A stretch of 64,000 nt of DNA from Pseudomonas gingeri (GCF_013386115.1 NZ_JACAOR010000001.1:958639-1022638); one strand, 5' to 3'; positions 8,556 through 17,922 are shown, numbered from the stretch's first letter. Notes: generated by a model from the letters alone, not told the origin. Translations and numbers: made by a program.

Positions 8556-9296
8556 TTATACCCGGTCGCGCTTCATCTGCATGACCAGGGTGAAACGATC
8601 GCTGGGATAGACCGTCTCGGACACGGCAATCAGCGCCCCGTCCTGGTCCCGGTACTGGCGAATGATGTTCAGCCCGAGGGAGCCGGCCTGGGCCTTGAGG
8701 CTGCCCGCCAGCTCGGCGCCCAACTGCACCGGTCGCACTTGCTGGTCGACCACATCGATCTGCCGTGCGAACGCCTTGCCGATCAGCGCGGCGATCAGCT
8801 CGTCGGGATGCTCCCTGGCCTGGGGGATCACTTCGGCGAAGGCCTGCTCGGCATAGACGTCGGTCCAGCACAGCGGCGCATGGGCCTCGCTGTTGTCGAC
8901 CTTGATGCTCGACACACAGAAGTAGTGCCCGCCCGGCTCCAGGCCCAGTCGCCGCGCCAGCGCGATATCGGCGACGAAGTGCCGGACATCCTGGATATCC
9001 CGGACATGGGTTTCCGCCACCTGCACCAGGTCGGCCACCGAGGCCAGGGCCTGGGAATAACCGCCCTGGGGCGATGCCGCCTCCACCCGCGTCCCCACCC
9101 GCTTGCGCCGGGACACCATGCCCTGCCCCTGCAACTGATCGATGGCCGCGCGCACCGTCTGCCGGCTCACCTGATACAGCGCACAGAGCTCGAACTCTGT
9201 CGGCAGCAACGAGCCGACGGGGTAACGGCCATTGCCGATACCGTCGATCAGATCCCGAGCCACCACCGCATAACGCCTCTGATTCACGCCTTCCAT
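8556..9296 (-). CDS. GntR family regulator with UTRA domain (HutC subfamily)
   Basis: A 246-aa transcription factor. The winged helix lies at about residues 10-75 (GSLLPTEFELCALYQVSRQT is the diagnostic GntR region), followed by a chorismate-lyase-fold UTRA ligand domain. It is divergent from the lyase-symporter-fumarase genes starting at 9402 and most likely represses them until a substrate such as a dicarboxylate or N-succinyl compound is present. The start at 9296 has GAGG 8 bases upstream. Confidence 0.9.
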   Translation of the reverse strand: MEGVNQRRYAVVARDLIDGIGNGRYPVGSLLPTEFELCALYQVSRQTVRAAIDQLQGQGMVSRRKRVGTRVEAASPQGGYSQALASVADLVQVAETHVRDIQDVRHFVADIALARRLGLEPGGHYFCVSSIKVDNSEAHAPLCWTDVYAEQAFAEVIPQAREHPDELIAALIGKAFARQIDVVDQQVRPVQLGAELAGSLKAQAGSLGLNIIRQYRDQDGALIAVSETVYPSDRFTLVMQMKRDRV

Positions 9297-9401
9297 TGGT
9301 ACCTCGCTATCGAGTTGACAGTGTATCAGCAGTCAGGCAATCATAATGTACGGACATAATATATATGTACTTAATAAAACATACAAATCAGGATTGCCGC
9401 C
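9297..9401. promoter_or_regulatory. divergent control region of the GntR gene and the lyase operon
   Basis: This 105-base gap turns strongly AT-rich at 9341-9388. It contains a short palindromic motif ATGTACGGACAT at 9346-9357, and the word ATGTAC recurs at 9365-9370. Such ATGT/ACAT spacing resembles GntR/HutC operators. A TTGACA at 9315-9320 is a possible -35 for the plus strand. Binding by the adjacent GntR protein is inferred. Confidence 0.55.
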
Positions 9402-10757
9402 ATGTCGAGTACCGTCTTTGATTCCGCCCTCTTTCGCGACATGTTCGGCACGGCCGAAATGCGCGGTGTGTTCTCCGATCGCGCACTGATCGAACGCTAC
9501 ATCGAAGTGGAAGTCGCCCTGGCCCGAGCCGAAGCTCGCTGTGGAGTGATTCCCGCCGAGGCCGCCGAACAGATCGCCGCCCTCTCCACCTACGACGCCC
9601 TCGACCTGGCCCTGATGCAGCAAGAGACCGAGATCGTCGGCTACCCGATCCTGCCGCTGGTGGAACAACTGTCGAAGATCTGCGGCGATGCCGGTCGCTA
9701 CGTGCATTGGGGCGCCACCACCCAGGACATCATGGACACCGCCGTGGTCCTGCAAGTCCGCGCCGCCCTGGCTATCGTCGAGCGCGATATCCAGGCGGTG
9801 CGCGGACTGCTGGCCGAACTGGCGCTGCGTTATCGCGACACGCCCATGGCCGGCCGTACCCACCTGCAACATGCCCTGCCGATCACCTTCGGCTACAAGT
9901 GCGCGGTCTGGCTGAGCATGTTCGACCGCCATGCCGAGCGCCTGGTGGAGCTGCGTCCACGGGTGGAAATCGGCCAGTTCGCCGGCGCCGCGGGCACCCT
10001 CGCCTCGCTGGGCGACAAGGGCCTGGACGTCCAGCAGGCATTGATGGCCGAGCTCGGTCTGGGAATCCCGCAGGCCACCTGGCACGTGGCCCGCGACGGC
10101 CTGGCCGAAACCCTGAACTTCCTCGGCCTGGTCACCGGGTCCCTGGGCAAGATCGCCCTCGACGTCATGATGATGATGACCAGCGAGCTGGGTGAAGTGT
10201 ACGAACCCTTCGTCAAGGGCCGCGGCGCCAGCAGCACCATGCCGCAGAAACGCAACCCGATTTCCTGCGAGCTGATGTACGCCGCCGCCAAGGGCGTGCG
10301 CCAGCATGCGGGCCTGATGCTCGACGCGATGATCCAGGACTTCGAGCGTTCCACCGGTCCCTGGCAGGCGGAGTGGATCGCCATTCCGGAGGCCTTCGCC
10401 CTGAGCGCCGCCTCCCTCGGCCAGGCCCGGTTCATGCTCGCGGGACTGGAAGTGCGCACCGAGCGCATGCGCAAGAACCTCGACATGACTCAGGGCCTGA
10501 TCGTCGCCGAAGCCGTGATGATGGGCCTGGCCCCGGCACTCGGACGCCAGGTCGCCCACGACGTGGTCTATGCCGCCTGCCGCCTGGCCAACGACCAGGG
10601 CACCAGCCTGCTCGATGCGCTGCTCGCCCAGGGCGAAGCCACCGCGCAGCTGGACATCGAGGAACTCAAGCGCCTGACCGATCCGGCCAACTACCTGGGC
10701 CTGGCCCCACGGATGGTGGACATCGCCCTGGCGCGCGAAGGCTCCGTCAGACGCTGA
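9402..10757 (+). CDS. aspartase/fumarase-superfamily lyase (adenylosuccinate lyase / PcaB-like)
   Basis: A 451-aa homotetrameric-type lyase. The signature loop GASSTMPQKRNP (residues about 275-286) carries the catalytic Ser and substrate-binding Lys/Asn; GRTHLQHALP (about 152) and HWGATTQDIMDT (about 104) are the other two conserved regions. The loop with Arg after Lys, and the C-terminal cyclase domain, match the adenylosuccinate lyase and 3-carboxymuconate cycloisomerase branch. Housekeeping purB is unlikely given the GntR-controlled operon with a dicarboxylate symporter and a fumarase. Release of fumarate from an N-succinyl substrate is an attractive inference. It could instead be a cycloisomerase. 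Confidence 0.8.
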   Translation: MSSTVFDSALFRDMFGTAEMRGVFSDRALIERYIEVEVALARAEARCGVIPAEAAEQIAALSTYDALDLALMQQETEIVGYPILPLVEQLSKICGDAGRYVHWGATTQDIMDTAVVLQVRAALAIVERDIQAVRGLLAELALRYRDTPMAGRTHLQHALPITFGYKCAVWLSMFDRHAERLVELRPRVEIGQFAGAAGTLASLGDKGLDVQQALMAELGLGIPQATWHVARDGLAETLNFLGLVTGSLGKIALDVMMMMTSELGEVYEPFVKGRGASSTMPQKRNPISCELMYAAAKGVRQHAGLMLDAMIQDFERSTGPWQAEWIAIPEAFALSAASLGQARFMLAGLEVRTERMRKNLDMTQGLIVAEAVMMGLAPALGRQVAHDVVYAACRLANDQGTSLLDALLAQGEATAQLDIEELKRLTDPANYLGLAPRMVDIALAREGSVRR

Positions 10758-10825
10758 TCGTCAGGGGCTCATGACGAGCGAGCCCCCGACCCGACTCTCG
10801 CCAATAACAACAATGAGATCGCGAC

Positions 10826-12127
10826 ATGACTACTCTGAGCAAAAAACCGTTCTACAAGGACCTGACCTTCCAGGTCGTCGCCGCCATGGCCCTGGGTATC
10901 GCCTTCGGCTTCCTCGCCCCGGAGCTGGCCGCCAAGTTCAAGATCCTCGGCGATATCTTCCTCAAGCTGATCAAGACCGCCGTGGCCCCGCTGGTGTTCT
11001 TCACCGTGGTCCACGGTATCGCCTCGGCCGGTGATATCAAGCGGGTCGGCAAGGTCGGCCTGCGGGCGCTGATCTACTTCGAGGTGGTGTCGACCGTGGC
11101 CCTGGCCATCGGACTGCTGTGGGGCAACCTGCTGGAGATCGGCGCGGGCATGCACAACGCCCATCCCAGCACGGCCACCGCCGCCGCGGCCTCGGCGGCC
11201 GTCGCCAAGGGCCATGCCCCGGCATCGACCCTGGAATTCATCTACGAGATCTTCCCCGACAACTTCGTCGGCGCCTTTGCCGGTGGTCAGCTGTTGCAGG
11301 TACTGGTGATCTCGGTGCTGTTCGGTTTCGCCTTGCTGGCGCTCAAGACCGAACGCCGTGCCGTGATCGAGGACGGCCTGAGCCGGATCTCCGAATGCTT
11401 CTTCGAGTTCATCAACCTGATCATGAAGTTCGCCCCGCTCGGTGCCTTCGGCTCGGTGGCCTACGCCGTGGGCAGCAACGGCACGGCAGTGCTGATGTCG
11501 CTGGCGAACCTGGTGCTGATGTTCTACGTGGCGATCCTGTTCTTCATCTTCGTGGTACTGGGACTGGTGTGTCGCCTGTGGGGGTTCAGCCTGTGGCGTT
11601 TCCTCCAGTACATCAAGGACGAGATCTTCATCGTCCTCGGCACCGCCTCCTCGGAAAGCGCCTTGCCGCGACTGCTGCAGAAACTGGAGAAGTTCGGCTG
11701 CTCCAAGCAGAGCGTCGGCCTGGTGCTGCCCACCGGCTACGCCTTCAACCTCGACGGCACCTCGATCTACATGTCCCTGAGCGTGCTGTTTATCGCCAAC
11801 GCCTATGGCGTACCCATGAGCTGGGAACAACAGTTGGGCGTCATCGCCATCATGCTGCTGACCTCCAAGGGCGCGGCGGCGGTCTCGGGCGGCAGCTTCG
11901 TGGTGTTCGCGGCCACGGTGACCGCCATCGGCGTGCTGCCGGTGGAAGGCCTGGCGTTGCTGTTCGGCGTGTATCGCTTCATGTCCATGGCCATCGCCAC
12001 CTGTAACACCATCGGCAACAGCGTGGCGACGGTGGTGGTGTCGAAATGGTCCGGCGAGTTCTCCGAGCAGGCGGCCCAGGTCGAGTATGAGCGCACCCTC
12101 GGCCGAGCGCCCGGCGCCGCGCTCTGA
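10826..12127 (+). CDS. dicarboxylate/cation symporter (DctA family)
   Basis: A 433-aa inner-membrane DAACS transporter with eight to nine hydrophobic segments and the two re-entrant hairpins of this fold. Diagnostic stretches are LIKTAVAPLVFFTVVHGIA (about residue 48), a serine-rich loop at GTASSESALP (about 272) and LPTGYAFNLDGTSIY (about 300), then LLTSKGAAAVSGGSFVV. These bind C4-dicarboxylate and Na+ or H+. Compared with housekeeping DctA it has an Ala-rich insertion near residue 115-130. It sits between the lyase and FumC, so it probably imports the operon's substrate or a related dicarboxylate. Confidence 0.88.
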   Translation: MTTLSKKPFYKDLTFQVVAAMALGIAFGFLAPELAAKFKILGDIFLKLIKTAVAPLVFFTVVHGIASAGDIKRVGKVGLRALIYFEVVSTVALAIGLLWGNLLEIGAGMHNAHPSTATAAAASAAVAKGHAPASTLEFIYEIFPDNFVGAFAGGQLLQVLVISVLFGFALLALKTERRAVIEDGLSRISECFFEFINLIMKFAPLGAFGSVAYAVGSNGTAVLMSLANLVLMFYVAILFFIFVVLGLVCRLWGFSLWRFLQYIKDEIFIVLGTASSESALPRLLQKLEKFGCSKQSVGLVLPTGYAFNLDGTSIYMSLSVLFIANAYGVPMSWEQQLGVIAIMLLTSKGAAAVSGGSFVVFAATVTAIGVLPVEGLALLFGVYRFMSMAIATCNTIGNSVATVVVSKWSGEFSEQAAQVEYERTLGRAPGAAL

Positions 12128-12195
12128 CCTTTTGCGGCGCGGGTCGGTTCGGCCCGCGCGATCTCCTTCGAAACCCTTTTCCCGGAGTCATCTTC

Positions 12196-13587
12196 ATGTC
12201 CAGCATGCGCATCGAACACGACGCGTTCGGGCCCGTATCCATCCCCGCCGACCGTTACTGGGGCGCCCAGACCCAACGCGCCCTGGCCGTTTTCGGCAGC
12301 GGCAGGGAGCAGTTTCCAGCGTGTCTGGTACGCGCCTTCGGCCAGCAGAAACTGGCCGCCCTGCGCGCCAACGTGCAACTCGGCGCGCTCCCGGCCGACA
12401 TGGCGGCGGCCATCGAGCAGGCGGCCGGAGAACTGATCGATGGCCGGTTCGACGAGCACTTCCCGTTGTCTATCTGGCAGACCGGGTCGGGCACCCAGAC
12501 CAACATGAACGCCAACGAGGTCATTGCCAATCGGGCCAACGAGATACTGGGCAACGCCCTCGGCAGCAAGTCCCCGGTGCACCCCAATGACCACGTGAAC
12601 CGCTCGCAGTCCTCCAACGACAGCTTCCCGACCATCATGCACCTGACCACCCTGCTGGAACTGTGCGGCCGCCTGCTGCCGGCGCTGGCGAGCCTGCGTG
12701 ACGGACTGGACGAAAAGGCCGTGGCCTGGCGTGACGTGCTGAAGATCGGCCGTACCCACCTGATGGATGCGGTGCCCATGAGCCAGGGCCAGGCCTTCGA
12801 CAGCTTCGCCCGGCAGATCGGCCATGGCATCGCCCGCGTCGAAGCCTGCCTGCCCAGGTTGCGCAGCCTGCCCCAGGGTGGCACCGCCGTCGGCACCGGG
12901 CTCAATACCCCGGTCGGTTTCGATGTGGCGTTCTGCAAGGCATTGAGCGAAATAAGCGCTGAGCAGTTCGAGCCGAACCCGTGCAAGTTCGAGGGCATGG
13001 GCACCCATGATGCGCTGGTGGAAGTCTCCGGGGCCTTGAATGTGCTGGCCGTGTCCCTGACGAAAATCGCCAACGATATCCGTCTGCTGGGTTCCGGTCC
13101 GCGCTGCGGATTCGGCGAACTGCTGGTGCCTGACGACGGCCTCACCTCCTCGATCATGCCCGGCAAGCGCAACCCGACCATCGCCGAAGTGCTGGTCCAG
13201 GCGGCCATGCAGGTCATGGGCAACCACACCACCATCACCATTGCCGGCGCCTCGAGCACCTTCGAACTGAATGTGGCCAAGCCGGTGTTGATCCACAACC
13301 TGCTGCAGTCCATCGACGTGCTGTCCAACAGTGTCGGTATCTTCACCGAGAAACTGATCAAGGGCCTGGAAGTCGATCGTGAACGGCTGGCCGGCAATGT
13401 CGACAGCTCGTTGCTGCTGGCAACGGCCCTCAACCCGGTGCTGGGTTATGACAAGGTGGCGCGGATCACGCGAAAGGCCGCCGAGGAAGGGCTGACGCCG
13501 AGGGAGGCTGCCGTGCGGTTGGGCTTCATGACGGCGCAGGAATACAACCAGTGGGTACGCCCCGAAACGATGATCCATCCAGCGTAA
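12196..13587 (+). CDS. class II fumarate hydratase-like protein (divergent)
   Basis: A 463-aa member of the FumC family, which interconverts fumarate and malate. It has TGSGTQTNMNANEV, HPNDHVNRSQSSND, KIGRTHLMDAVP and GGTAVGTGLNT in order, and ends with WVRPE as FumC does. The third signature reads TSSIMPGKRNPT (about residue 317) where typical FumC has GSSIMPGKVNPT; HPNDHVN replaces the usual HPNDDVN. The catalytic Ser and Lys remain. The changes suggest a specialised paralogue rather than the housekeeping enzyme. It closes the lyase-symporter operon and could drain fumarate made by the lyase, or act on a substituted fumarate. Confidence 0.82.
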   Translation: MSSMRIEHDAFGPVSIPADRYWGAQTQRALAVFGSGREQFPACLVRAFGQQKLAALRANVQLGALPADMAAAIEQAAGELIDGRFDEHFPLSIWQTGSGTQTNMNANEVIANRANEILGNALGSKSPVHPNDHVNRSQSSNDSFPTIMHLTTLLELCGRLLPALASLRDGLDEKAVAWRDVLKIGRTHLMDAVPMSQGQAFDSFARQIGHGIARVEACLPRLRSLPQGGTAVGTGLNTPVGFDVAFCKALSEISAEQFEPNPCKFEGMGTHDALVEVSGALNVLAVSLTKIANDIRLLGSGPRCGFGELLVPDDGLTSSIMPGKRNPTIAEVLVQAAMQVMGNHTTITIAGASSTFELNVAKPVLIHNLLQSIDVLSNSVGIFTEKLIKGLEVDRERLAGNVDSSLLLATALNPVLGYDKVARITRKAAEEGLTPREAAVRLGFMTAQEYNQWVRPETMIHPA

Positions 13588-13603
13588 CGGGGCGTTGTCG
13601 CGA

Positions 13604-14359
13604 TCAGATGCCCTGGCCGCCGGAGACTTCGATCCGCTGGGCGTTGACCCAGCGATTGTCCTCGGACAGCAGGCTGGCGATCATCGGCCCGATATCGTCC
13701 GGCACACCGGCACGGCCCAGCGCGGTCATGTCGGCGAACAGCCGGTTGATTTCGGGGTTGTCGCGCACCGCGCCGCCCCCGAAATCGGTTTCGATGGCAC
13801 CCGGCGCCACGGTGTTGACCGCGATGCCACGACCTCCCCACTCCTTGGCCATGTACAGGGACAGCACCTCGACCGCCGCCTTCACCGCCGCGTAGGCGCC
13901 GTAGCCGGGGAACGATACCCGGGTCAGCCCGGAGGACAGGTTGACGACGCGACCACCGTCGGCCATCAGCGGCAGCAGCGCCTGACTGAGGAAAAACACG
14001 CCTTTGAAGTGTACGTTGACCAGGCCGTCGAACTGCGCTTCGGTGGTCTGTTCGATCAGTGCGTAGTCGCCGTGGCCGGCATTGTTCACCAGATGGTCGA
14101 AGGTCTCGCGTTGCCAGGTTTCCTGCAGGGCCACGCGCAGGCGCTCGGCAAAAGCCGCGAAGCCGGCGACATTGCCCGTGTCCAGTTGCAAGGCCACGGC
14201 CTTGCGGCCCAAGGCCTGGATCTGCGCGACCACGGCCAGCGCGTCTTCGGCCCGGCTCTGGTAAGTTATAACCACATCGCCGCCATGGCGGGCGATACTC
14301 AGTGCAGTGTTGCGGCCCAGGCCACGGCTGGCGCCGGTGATGATAGCGATCTTGGTCAT
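13604..14359 (-). CDS. short-chain dehydrogenase/reductase
   Basis: A 251-aa Rossmann-fold oxidoreductase. It has the NAD(P) motif TGASRGLG at residues 8-15, NNAG in the middle and the catalytic YAAVK (Y-x-x-x-K) near residue 150. The start at 14359 follows AGGAGCTGTCAC. The arrangement is that of FabG-like reductases acting on 3-oxo or small carbonyl substrates; the actual substrate cannot be read. It is divergent from the AraC regulator at 14493, and this pairing is frequent in Pseudomonas, where the regulator induces the reductase. Confidence 0.9.
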   Translation of the reverse strand: MTKIAIITGASRGLGRNTALSIARHGGDVVITYQSRAEDALAVVAQIQALGRKAVALQLDTGNVAGFAAFAERLRVALQETWQRETFDHLVNNAGHGDYALIEQTTEAQFDGLVNVHFKGVFFLSQALLPLMADGGRVVNLSSGLTRVSFPGYGAYAAVKAAVEVLSLYMAKEWGGRGIAVNTVAPGAIETDFGGGAVRDNPEINRLFADMTALGRAGVPDDIGPMIASLLSEDNRWVNAQRIEVSGGQGI

Positions 14360-14492
14360 GTGACAGCTCCTGTGTGGGGTGTGATGCCATGATAGGGAGC
14401 GCGCCACCACCCGGTTTTGCCGAAAAATGGACGTTCCCTGCCCATTTCTCCAAATGTTGAACACCGCCGTTGCCCCACCTGAGGAACGCTGC

Positions 14493-15383
14493 ATGAGCGA
14501 TACCTTGCTGACCGCCGTTCGCCGCTACGTCGAAGCCAATGCCGACGCCACGGGCATTGCCCAGACACCGGTGCCCGGCTTGACGACAATCCGTACGACC
14601 AGCCCCAGCGGCCTGGTCCACGCGATTACCCGGCCACTCGTGTGCCTGGTGCTGCAAGGTTCCAAGCGCGTGGCTATGGGCGCACAGAGCTTCGACTTCC
14701 ATGCCGGCGATTCACTGCTGATCACCGCCGATGTGCCGACCGTCAGCCAGATCACCCGGGCCAGTGCCAGCACGCCCTACCTTTCCCTGGTGCTGGACCT
14801 GGACCTCGCGGTGATCGCCGAGCTGGTGTTGCAGATGAAGGAAACCGCGGTCGCCGATGGCGGCCCGGTACGGGTCGAGCCCACCGACAGCGAGGTGGCC
14901 GACGCGGCGTTGCGGCTGATGCGCCTGCTGGACCGTCCGGAATCGGCGGCGGTGTTGCACACCCAGTTGGTGCGCGAGCTGCATTACTGGTTGCTGGCCG
15001 GCGAGCACGGCCCGGCGATCCGCCGCCTCGGCGGTGCCGGCGGCCATGCCCAGCGCGTGGCCCGGGCGGTGGCGCTGCTGCGGGCCGAGTTCACCCAGGC
15101 ACTGCCAGTCGAGCGCCTGGCTGCGACGGCCGGCATGAGCCTGTCGTCGTTCCACCAGCACTTTCGGGCGGTGACCTCCCTGACCCCGCTGCAATTCCAG
15201 AAACAACTGCGCCTGATCGAAGCCCGCCGGCTGATGCTCTCGCAAAACACCTCGGCCAGCAGCGCCGCGTTTGCCGTGGGCTACGAAAGCGTTTCGCAGT
15301 TCACCCGCGAGTACGGTCGGATGTTCGGTCTGCCGCCAGCGAAGGATACCGAGGCACTGCGCAGCTGGGCGCAGGAAGCCTGA
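14493..15383 (+). CDS. AraC family transcriptional regulator
   Basis: A 296-aa regulator with an N-terminal cupin-like domain of the AraC-N type (PF06719; ITRPLVCLVLQGSKRV near residue 50, then GDSLLITADVP) and a C-terminal pair of helix-turn-helices from about residue 195 (LAATAGMSLSSFHQHFRAVTS; AFAVGYESVSQFTREYGRMFG). I chose the ATG at 14493, with GAGG 7 bases upstream. It lies divergent from the SDR gene, its likely target. Confidence 0.9.
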   Translation: MSDTLLTAVRRYVEANADATGIAQTPVPGLTTIRTTSPSGLVHAITRPLVCLVLQGSKRVAMGAQSFDFHAGDSLLITADVPTVSQITRASASTPYLSLVLDLDLAVIAELVLQMKETAVADGGPVRVEPTDSEVADAALRLMRLLDRPESAAVLHTQLVRELHYWLLAGEHGPAIRRLGGAGGHAQRVARAVALLRAEFTQALPVERLAATAGMSLSSFHQHFRAVTSLTPLQFQKQLRLIEARRLMLSQNTSASSAAFAVGYESVSQFTREYGRMFGLPPAKDTEALRSWAQEA

Positions 15384-15393
15384 GCGCCATGGC

Positions 15394-16326
15394 TCAGACC
15401 GACCGCGCCTCGCCGAGGAACTGGCGGTACTGTGCCACCGTCTGCTCCGTGCGCTCGACCATCGGCAGATGGCCCACGCCGTCCCAGCACTCCAGGCGGG
15501 CATGGGGAATCCCGGCGATCCAGGTCTGTGCGCTGGCCAGCGGCACCATGCGGTCCTCGCGTCCCCATAGCAGGAGGGTCGGCACCTGGATATGGCCCAA
15601 CCAGGGCTCCATGCGCGGGCTGTCATGAAAGTCATCGAAGATTTCCGCCAGCTCGCTGCGTCGATCCATATAGAGCTGCGCCTCCGACGCCAGCAACACC
15701 CCCGGAATCCACGGCGGCGAAGCCATGGTCATGGCGAAGAAACGGTCGAACTCCGCCCGCGAGCGGATCAGGAACGGGTTGCGACCCTGCTTGACCAGCT
15801 CTTCCACTTCATTGGGCTGCGGCAGGTTGACCCCCACCGGCCCCATCAACGCCAGGGACAGCACCCGCTGCGGGTAATGCGCCGCCAGCCAGGTAGCGAC
15901 ATACGCGCCCATGGAGCTGCCGACCGCATGCACCTGGTCGATCCCGCAGGCGTCCAGCATTTCGACCATGCGCTTTGCCTGGGCGGCGATACTGTAGTCG
16001 CCGCCGGCCTTGAAGCCGCTTTTGCCGTGGCCGGCCAGGTCGGGAATGATTACCTGGTGGTCGGCGACAAAACCGCGGGCGAAGCGGATCCACAGGTTCT
16101 TGTCGGCACTGAAGCCGTGGATCAACAGCAAGGGCGCCGTATTGCCCGGGGTGCCGCCCTGGAAGGTCGCCAGGGTCATCGAGTCGATCGACACCGGGAT
16201 CTGTGTCAGGCGTGAAAGCCGCGCCTCGATCGCGGTAATCAGGTCGAACAGCAGCCCTCCTACACGGGGATAGGTCCACCACGCCCAGGCAACGGCCAGA
16301 GCGATGAGGGCAAGGATCAAGAGCAT
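15394..16326 (-). CDS. membrane-anchored alpha/beta hydrolase
   Basis: A 310-aa serine hydrolase. An N-terminal hydrophobic helix (residues 1-16) anchors or exports it. The fold is shown by LLLIHGFSADKNLW (oxyanion region, about 68), the nucleophile GSSMG (about 138), the acidic residue in GREDRMV (about 253) and the histidine in GVGHLP (about 283). The overall pattern matches lipase/esterase-like hydrolases annotated in Pseudomonas as lipases of the LipG kind. The ATG at 16326 is preceded by GGAGAAG; a TTG one codon earlier is less likely. The substrate is unknown. It is convergent with the AraC gene. Confidence 0.85.
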   Translation of the reverse strand: MLLILALIALAVAWAWWTYPRVGGLLFDLITAIEARLSRLTQIPVSIDSMTLATFQGGTPGNTAPLLLIHGFSADKNLWIRFARGFVADHQVIIPDLAGHGKSGFKAGGDYSIAAQAKRMVEMLDACGIDQVHAVGSSMGAYVATWLAAHYPQRVLSLALMGPVGVNLPQPNEVEELVKQGRNPFLIRSRAEFDRFFAMTMASPPWIPGVLLASEAQLYMDRRSELAEIFDDFHDSPRMEPWLGHIQVPTLLLWGREDRMVPLASAQTWIAGIPHARLECWDGVGHLPMVERTEQTVAQYRQFLGEARSV

Positions 16327-16522
16327 CAAGGCTTCTCCGGGGCTGGATTCGCGGCAGCATGTTCACCACTGCCGACTCATGGCAGCAGTCTCCCCGCTGG
16401 CGTGCCGGCAACACAAGCAGAACCGCCTGCGGCCCCGCAAGATTCATGTTCGGCACAACAACCGTCATAGCGCTTCTGCTAGGCTGCCAGGCCGGACCCT
16501 CAACCCCACCAGGCCCCCTCCG

Positions 16523-16957
16523 ATGTTCACTATCCGTACCATGACCCTGGACGATTACCCGGCCGTCATCGACCTGATGCGCAGTACCCCCGGCATTTCC
16601 CTGCGCGAGGCGGACTCCCGCGAGTCGACCGCCCGCTACCTGGAACGTAATCCCGGGATGAGTTTTGTTGCTGAAATCGACGGCGAACCCGCTGGCTGCA
16701 TCATGTCCGGCCATGACGGGCGCCGGGGCTACCTGCAGCACCTGGTGGTACTGCCGCGTCACCGCCGCCAGGGCATCGCCAATGCCCTGGTGCAGCGCTG
16801 CCTGTCGACACTGGAGTCCCACGGCATCCTCAAGTGCCATCTCGATGTGATCAAGACCAACACCAGCGCCGCCGAGTATTGGCACAGCCAGGGCTGGCAA
16901 CTGCGCCAGGATATCGACCGCTACTCGTTTACCCGCTCGGACAATCACAACGTCTAG
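16523..16957 (+). CDS. GNAT family N-acetyltransferase
   Basis: A 144-aa acetyltransferase. The acetyl-CoA-binding motif A is LQHLVVLPRHRRQGIANAL (about residues 72-90), and motif B follows with NTSAAEYWHSQGW. It begins MFTIRTMTLDDYPAV, a common GNAT N-terminus. The acyl acceptor cannot be deduced. It starts 196 bases from the divergent hydrolase gene and converges on the LysR gene. Confidence 0.88.
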   Translation: MFTIRTMTLDDYPAVIDLMRSTPGISLREADSRESTARYLERNPGMSFVAEIDGEPAGCIMSGHDGRRGYLQHLVVLPRHRRQGIANALVQRCLSTLESHGILKCHLDVIKTNTSAAEYWHSQGWQLRQDIDRYSFTRSDNHNV

Positions 16958-16972
16958 GTGCACGGCCCACGG

Positions 16973-17869
16973 TCAGTTGCCCAGCTTGTCCACCATCAGG
17001 TCGATAAAGCGCCGCACACGCGGTTCGAGGAAACGTCTGGTCGGGTAAATCACCAGGATCTCGACCTCGCCGGCATCCACCGCCGGCAACACCGGCACCA
17101 GGCGTCCCGACGCCAGGTCCGCGGCCACCAGGAAATCCGGCATTTGGGCAATACCCAATCCGGCAAGGGCGGCTTCACGTAGCGCCTCGGCGCTGTCCAG
17201 GCGCATGCGGCTGCGGCCCTGGGCCTTGACCCAGGTGCCGTCGCTGTCCCGCAGGCGCCAGCTCTGCTTGCGCGTGCGGCTGCTGAAGAACAGGCAGTCG
17301 TGGCCGACCAGCGAATCGATGTTCGACGGCTGCCCGTGCCCGGCGATATAGCCCGGTGCGGCGCACAGCACGGCCTTGTAGCGGGTAACCACCCGTGACA
17401 CCAGTTGCCGGTCCAGGTTGGCACCGCCGACCCGTACCGCCAGGTCGAAGCCCTCCTCGACAATATCGGCCATGCGATCGCTGAAGCTCACCTCGACCTG
17501 CACCTCGGGCCATTGCTCCAGGTACTGCTGCAACAACGGCAGCAGCACCAGCCGGCCAAAGGCATCGGGCACGGTCAGGCGCAACAGACCCCGTGGCGTG
17601 CCCGTCGCCCCGCCGACGCTGGTCTGGGCGTTATCGACCGCCGCGAGGATCTGCAAGCCCTGGTCGTAGAAGATCCGCCCTTCCTCGGTCAGGCTCAGCG
17701 TCCGGGTGGTGCGGTTGAGCAGGCGCACACCGAGGGTTTCCTCGAGGCGCGTCACGGCCTTGCCGGCCGCCGAACGGGTCAGCCCCATCGCCTGCCCGCC
17801 ACCGACGAAGCTGCCAGCGTCGACCACCGCCATGAAGATCAGGATTTCATTCAGGTTGGTGCGCAACAT
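16973..17869 (-). CDS. LysR family transcriptional regulator
   Basis: A 298-aa regulator with the N-terminal winged helix (residues 1-62; SAAGKAVTRLEETLGVRLLN) and a periplasmic-binding-protein-like effector domain. The C-terminal half (RLTVPDAFGRLVLLPLL and the CLFFSSRTRKQSW region) is that of the large CrgA-like group that often controls divergently placed oxidoreductases. No such partner lies beside it here, because it is flanked by a GNAT gene and a nuclease gene. The start at 17869 is chosen because the ORF upstream of it lacks LysR features. Confidence 0.9.
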   Translation of the reverse strand: MLRTNLNEILIFMAVVDAGSFVGGGQAMGLTRSAAGKAVTRLEETLGVRLLNRTTRTLSLTEEGRIFYDQGLQILAAVDNAQTSVGGATGTPRGLLRLTVPDAFGRLVLLPLLQQYLEQWPEVQVEVSFSDRMADIVEEGFDLAVRVGGANLDRQLVSRVVTRYKAVLCAAPGYIAGHGQPSNIDSLVGHDCLFFSSRTRKQSWRLRDSDGTWVKAQGRSRMRLDSAEALREAALAGLGIAQMPDFLVAADLASGRLVPVLPAVDAGEVEILVIYPTRRFLEPRVRRFIDLMVDKLGN

Positions 17870-17922
17870 CGAAACGCCCTCCTCTGTAAGCAACGGGTGG
17901 CCGGGCACCCACCCGGCACCGA

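Noticed and set aside
11803..13578. A 591-codon minus-strand open frame across the DctA/FumC genes
   Set aside because: It spans two real genes and their gap, shows no family motifs and is a shadow frame.
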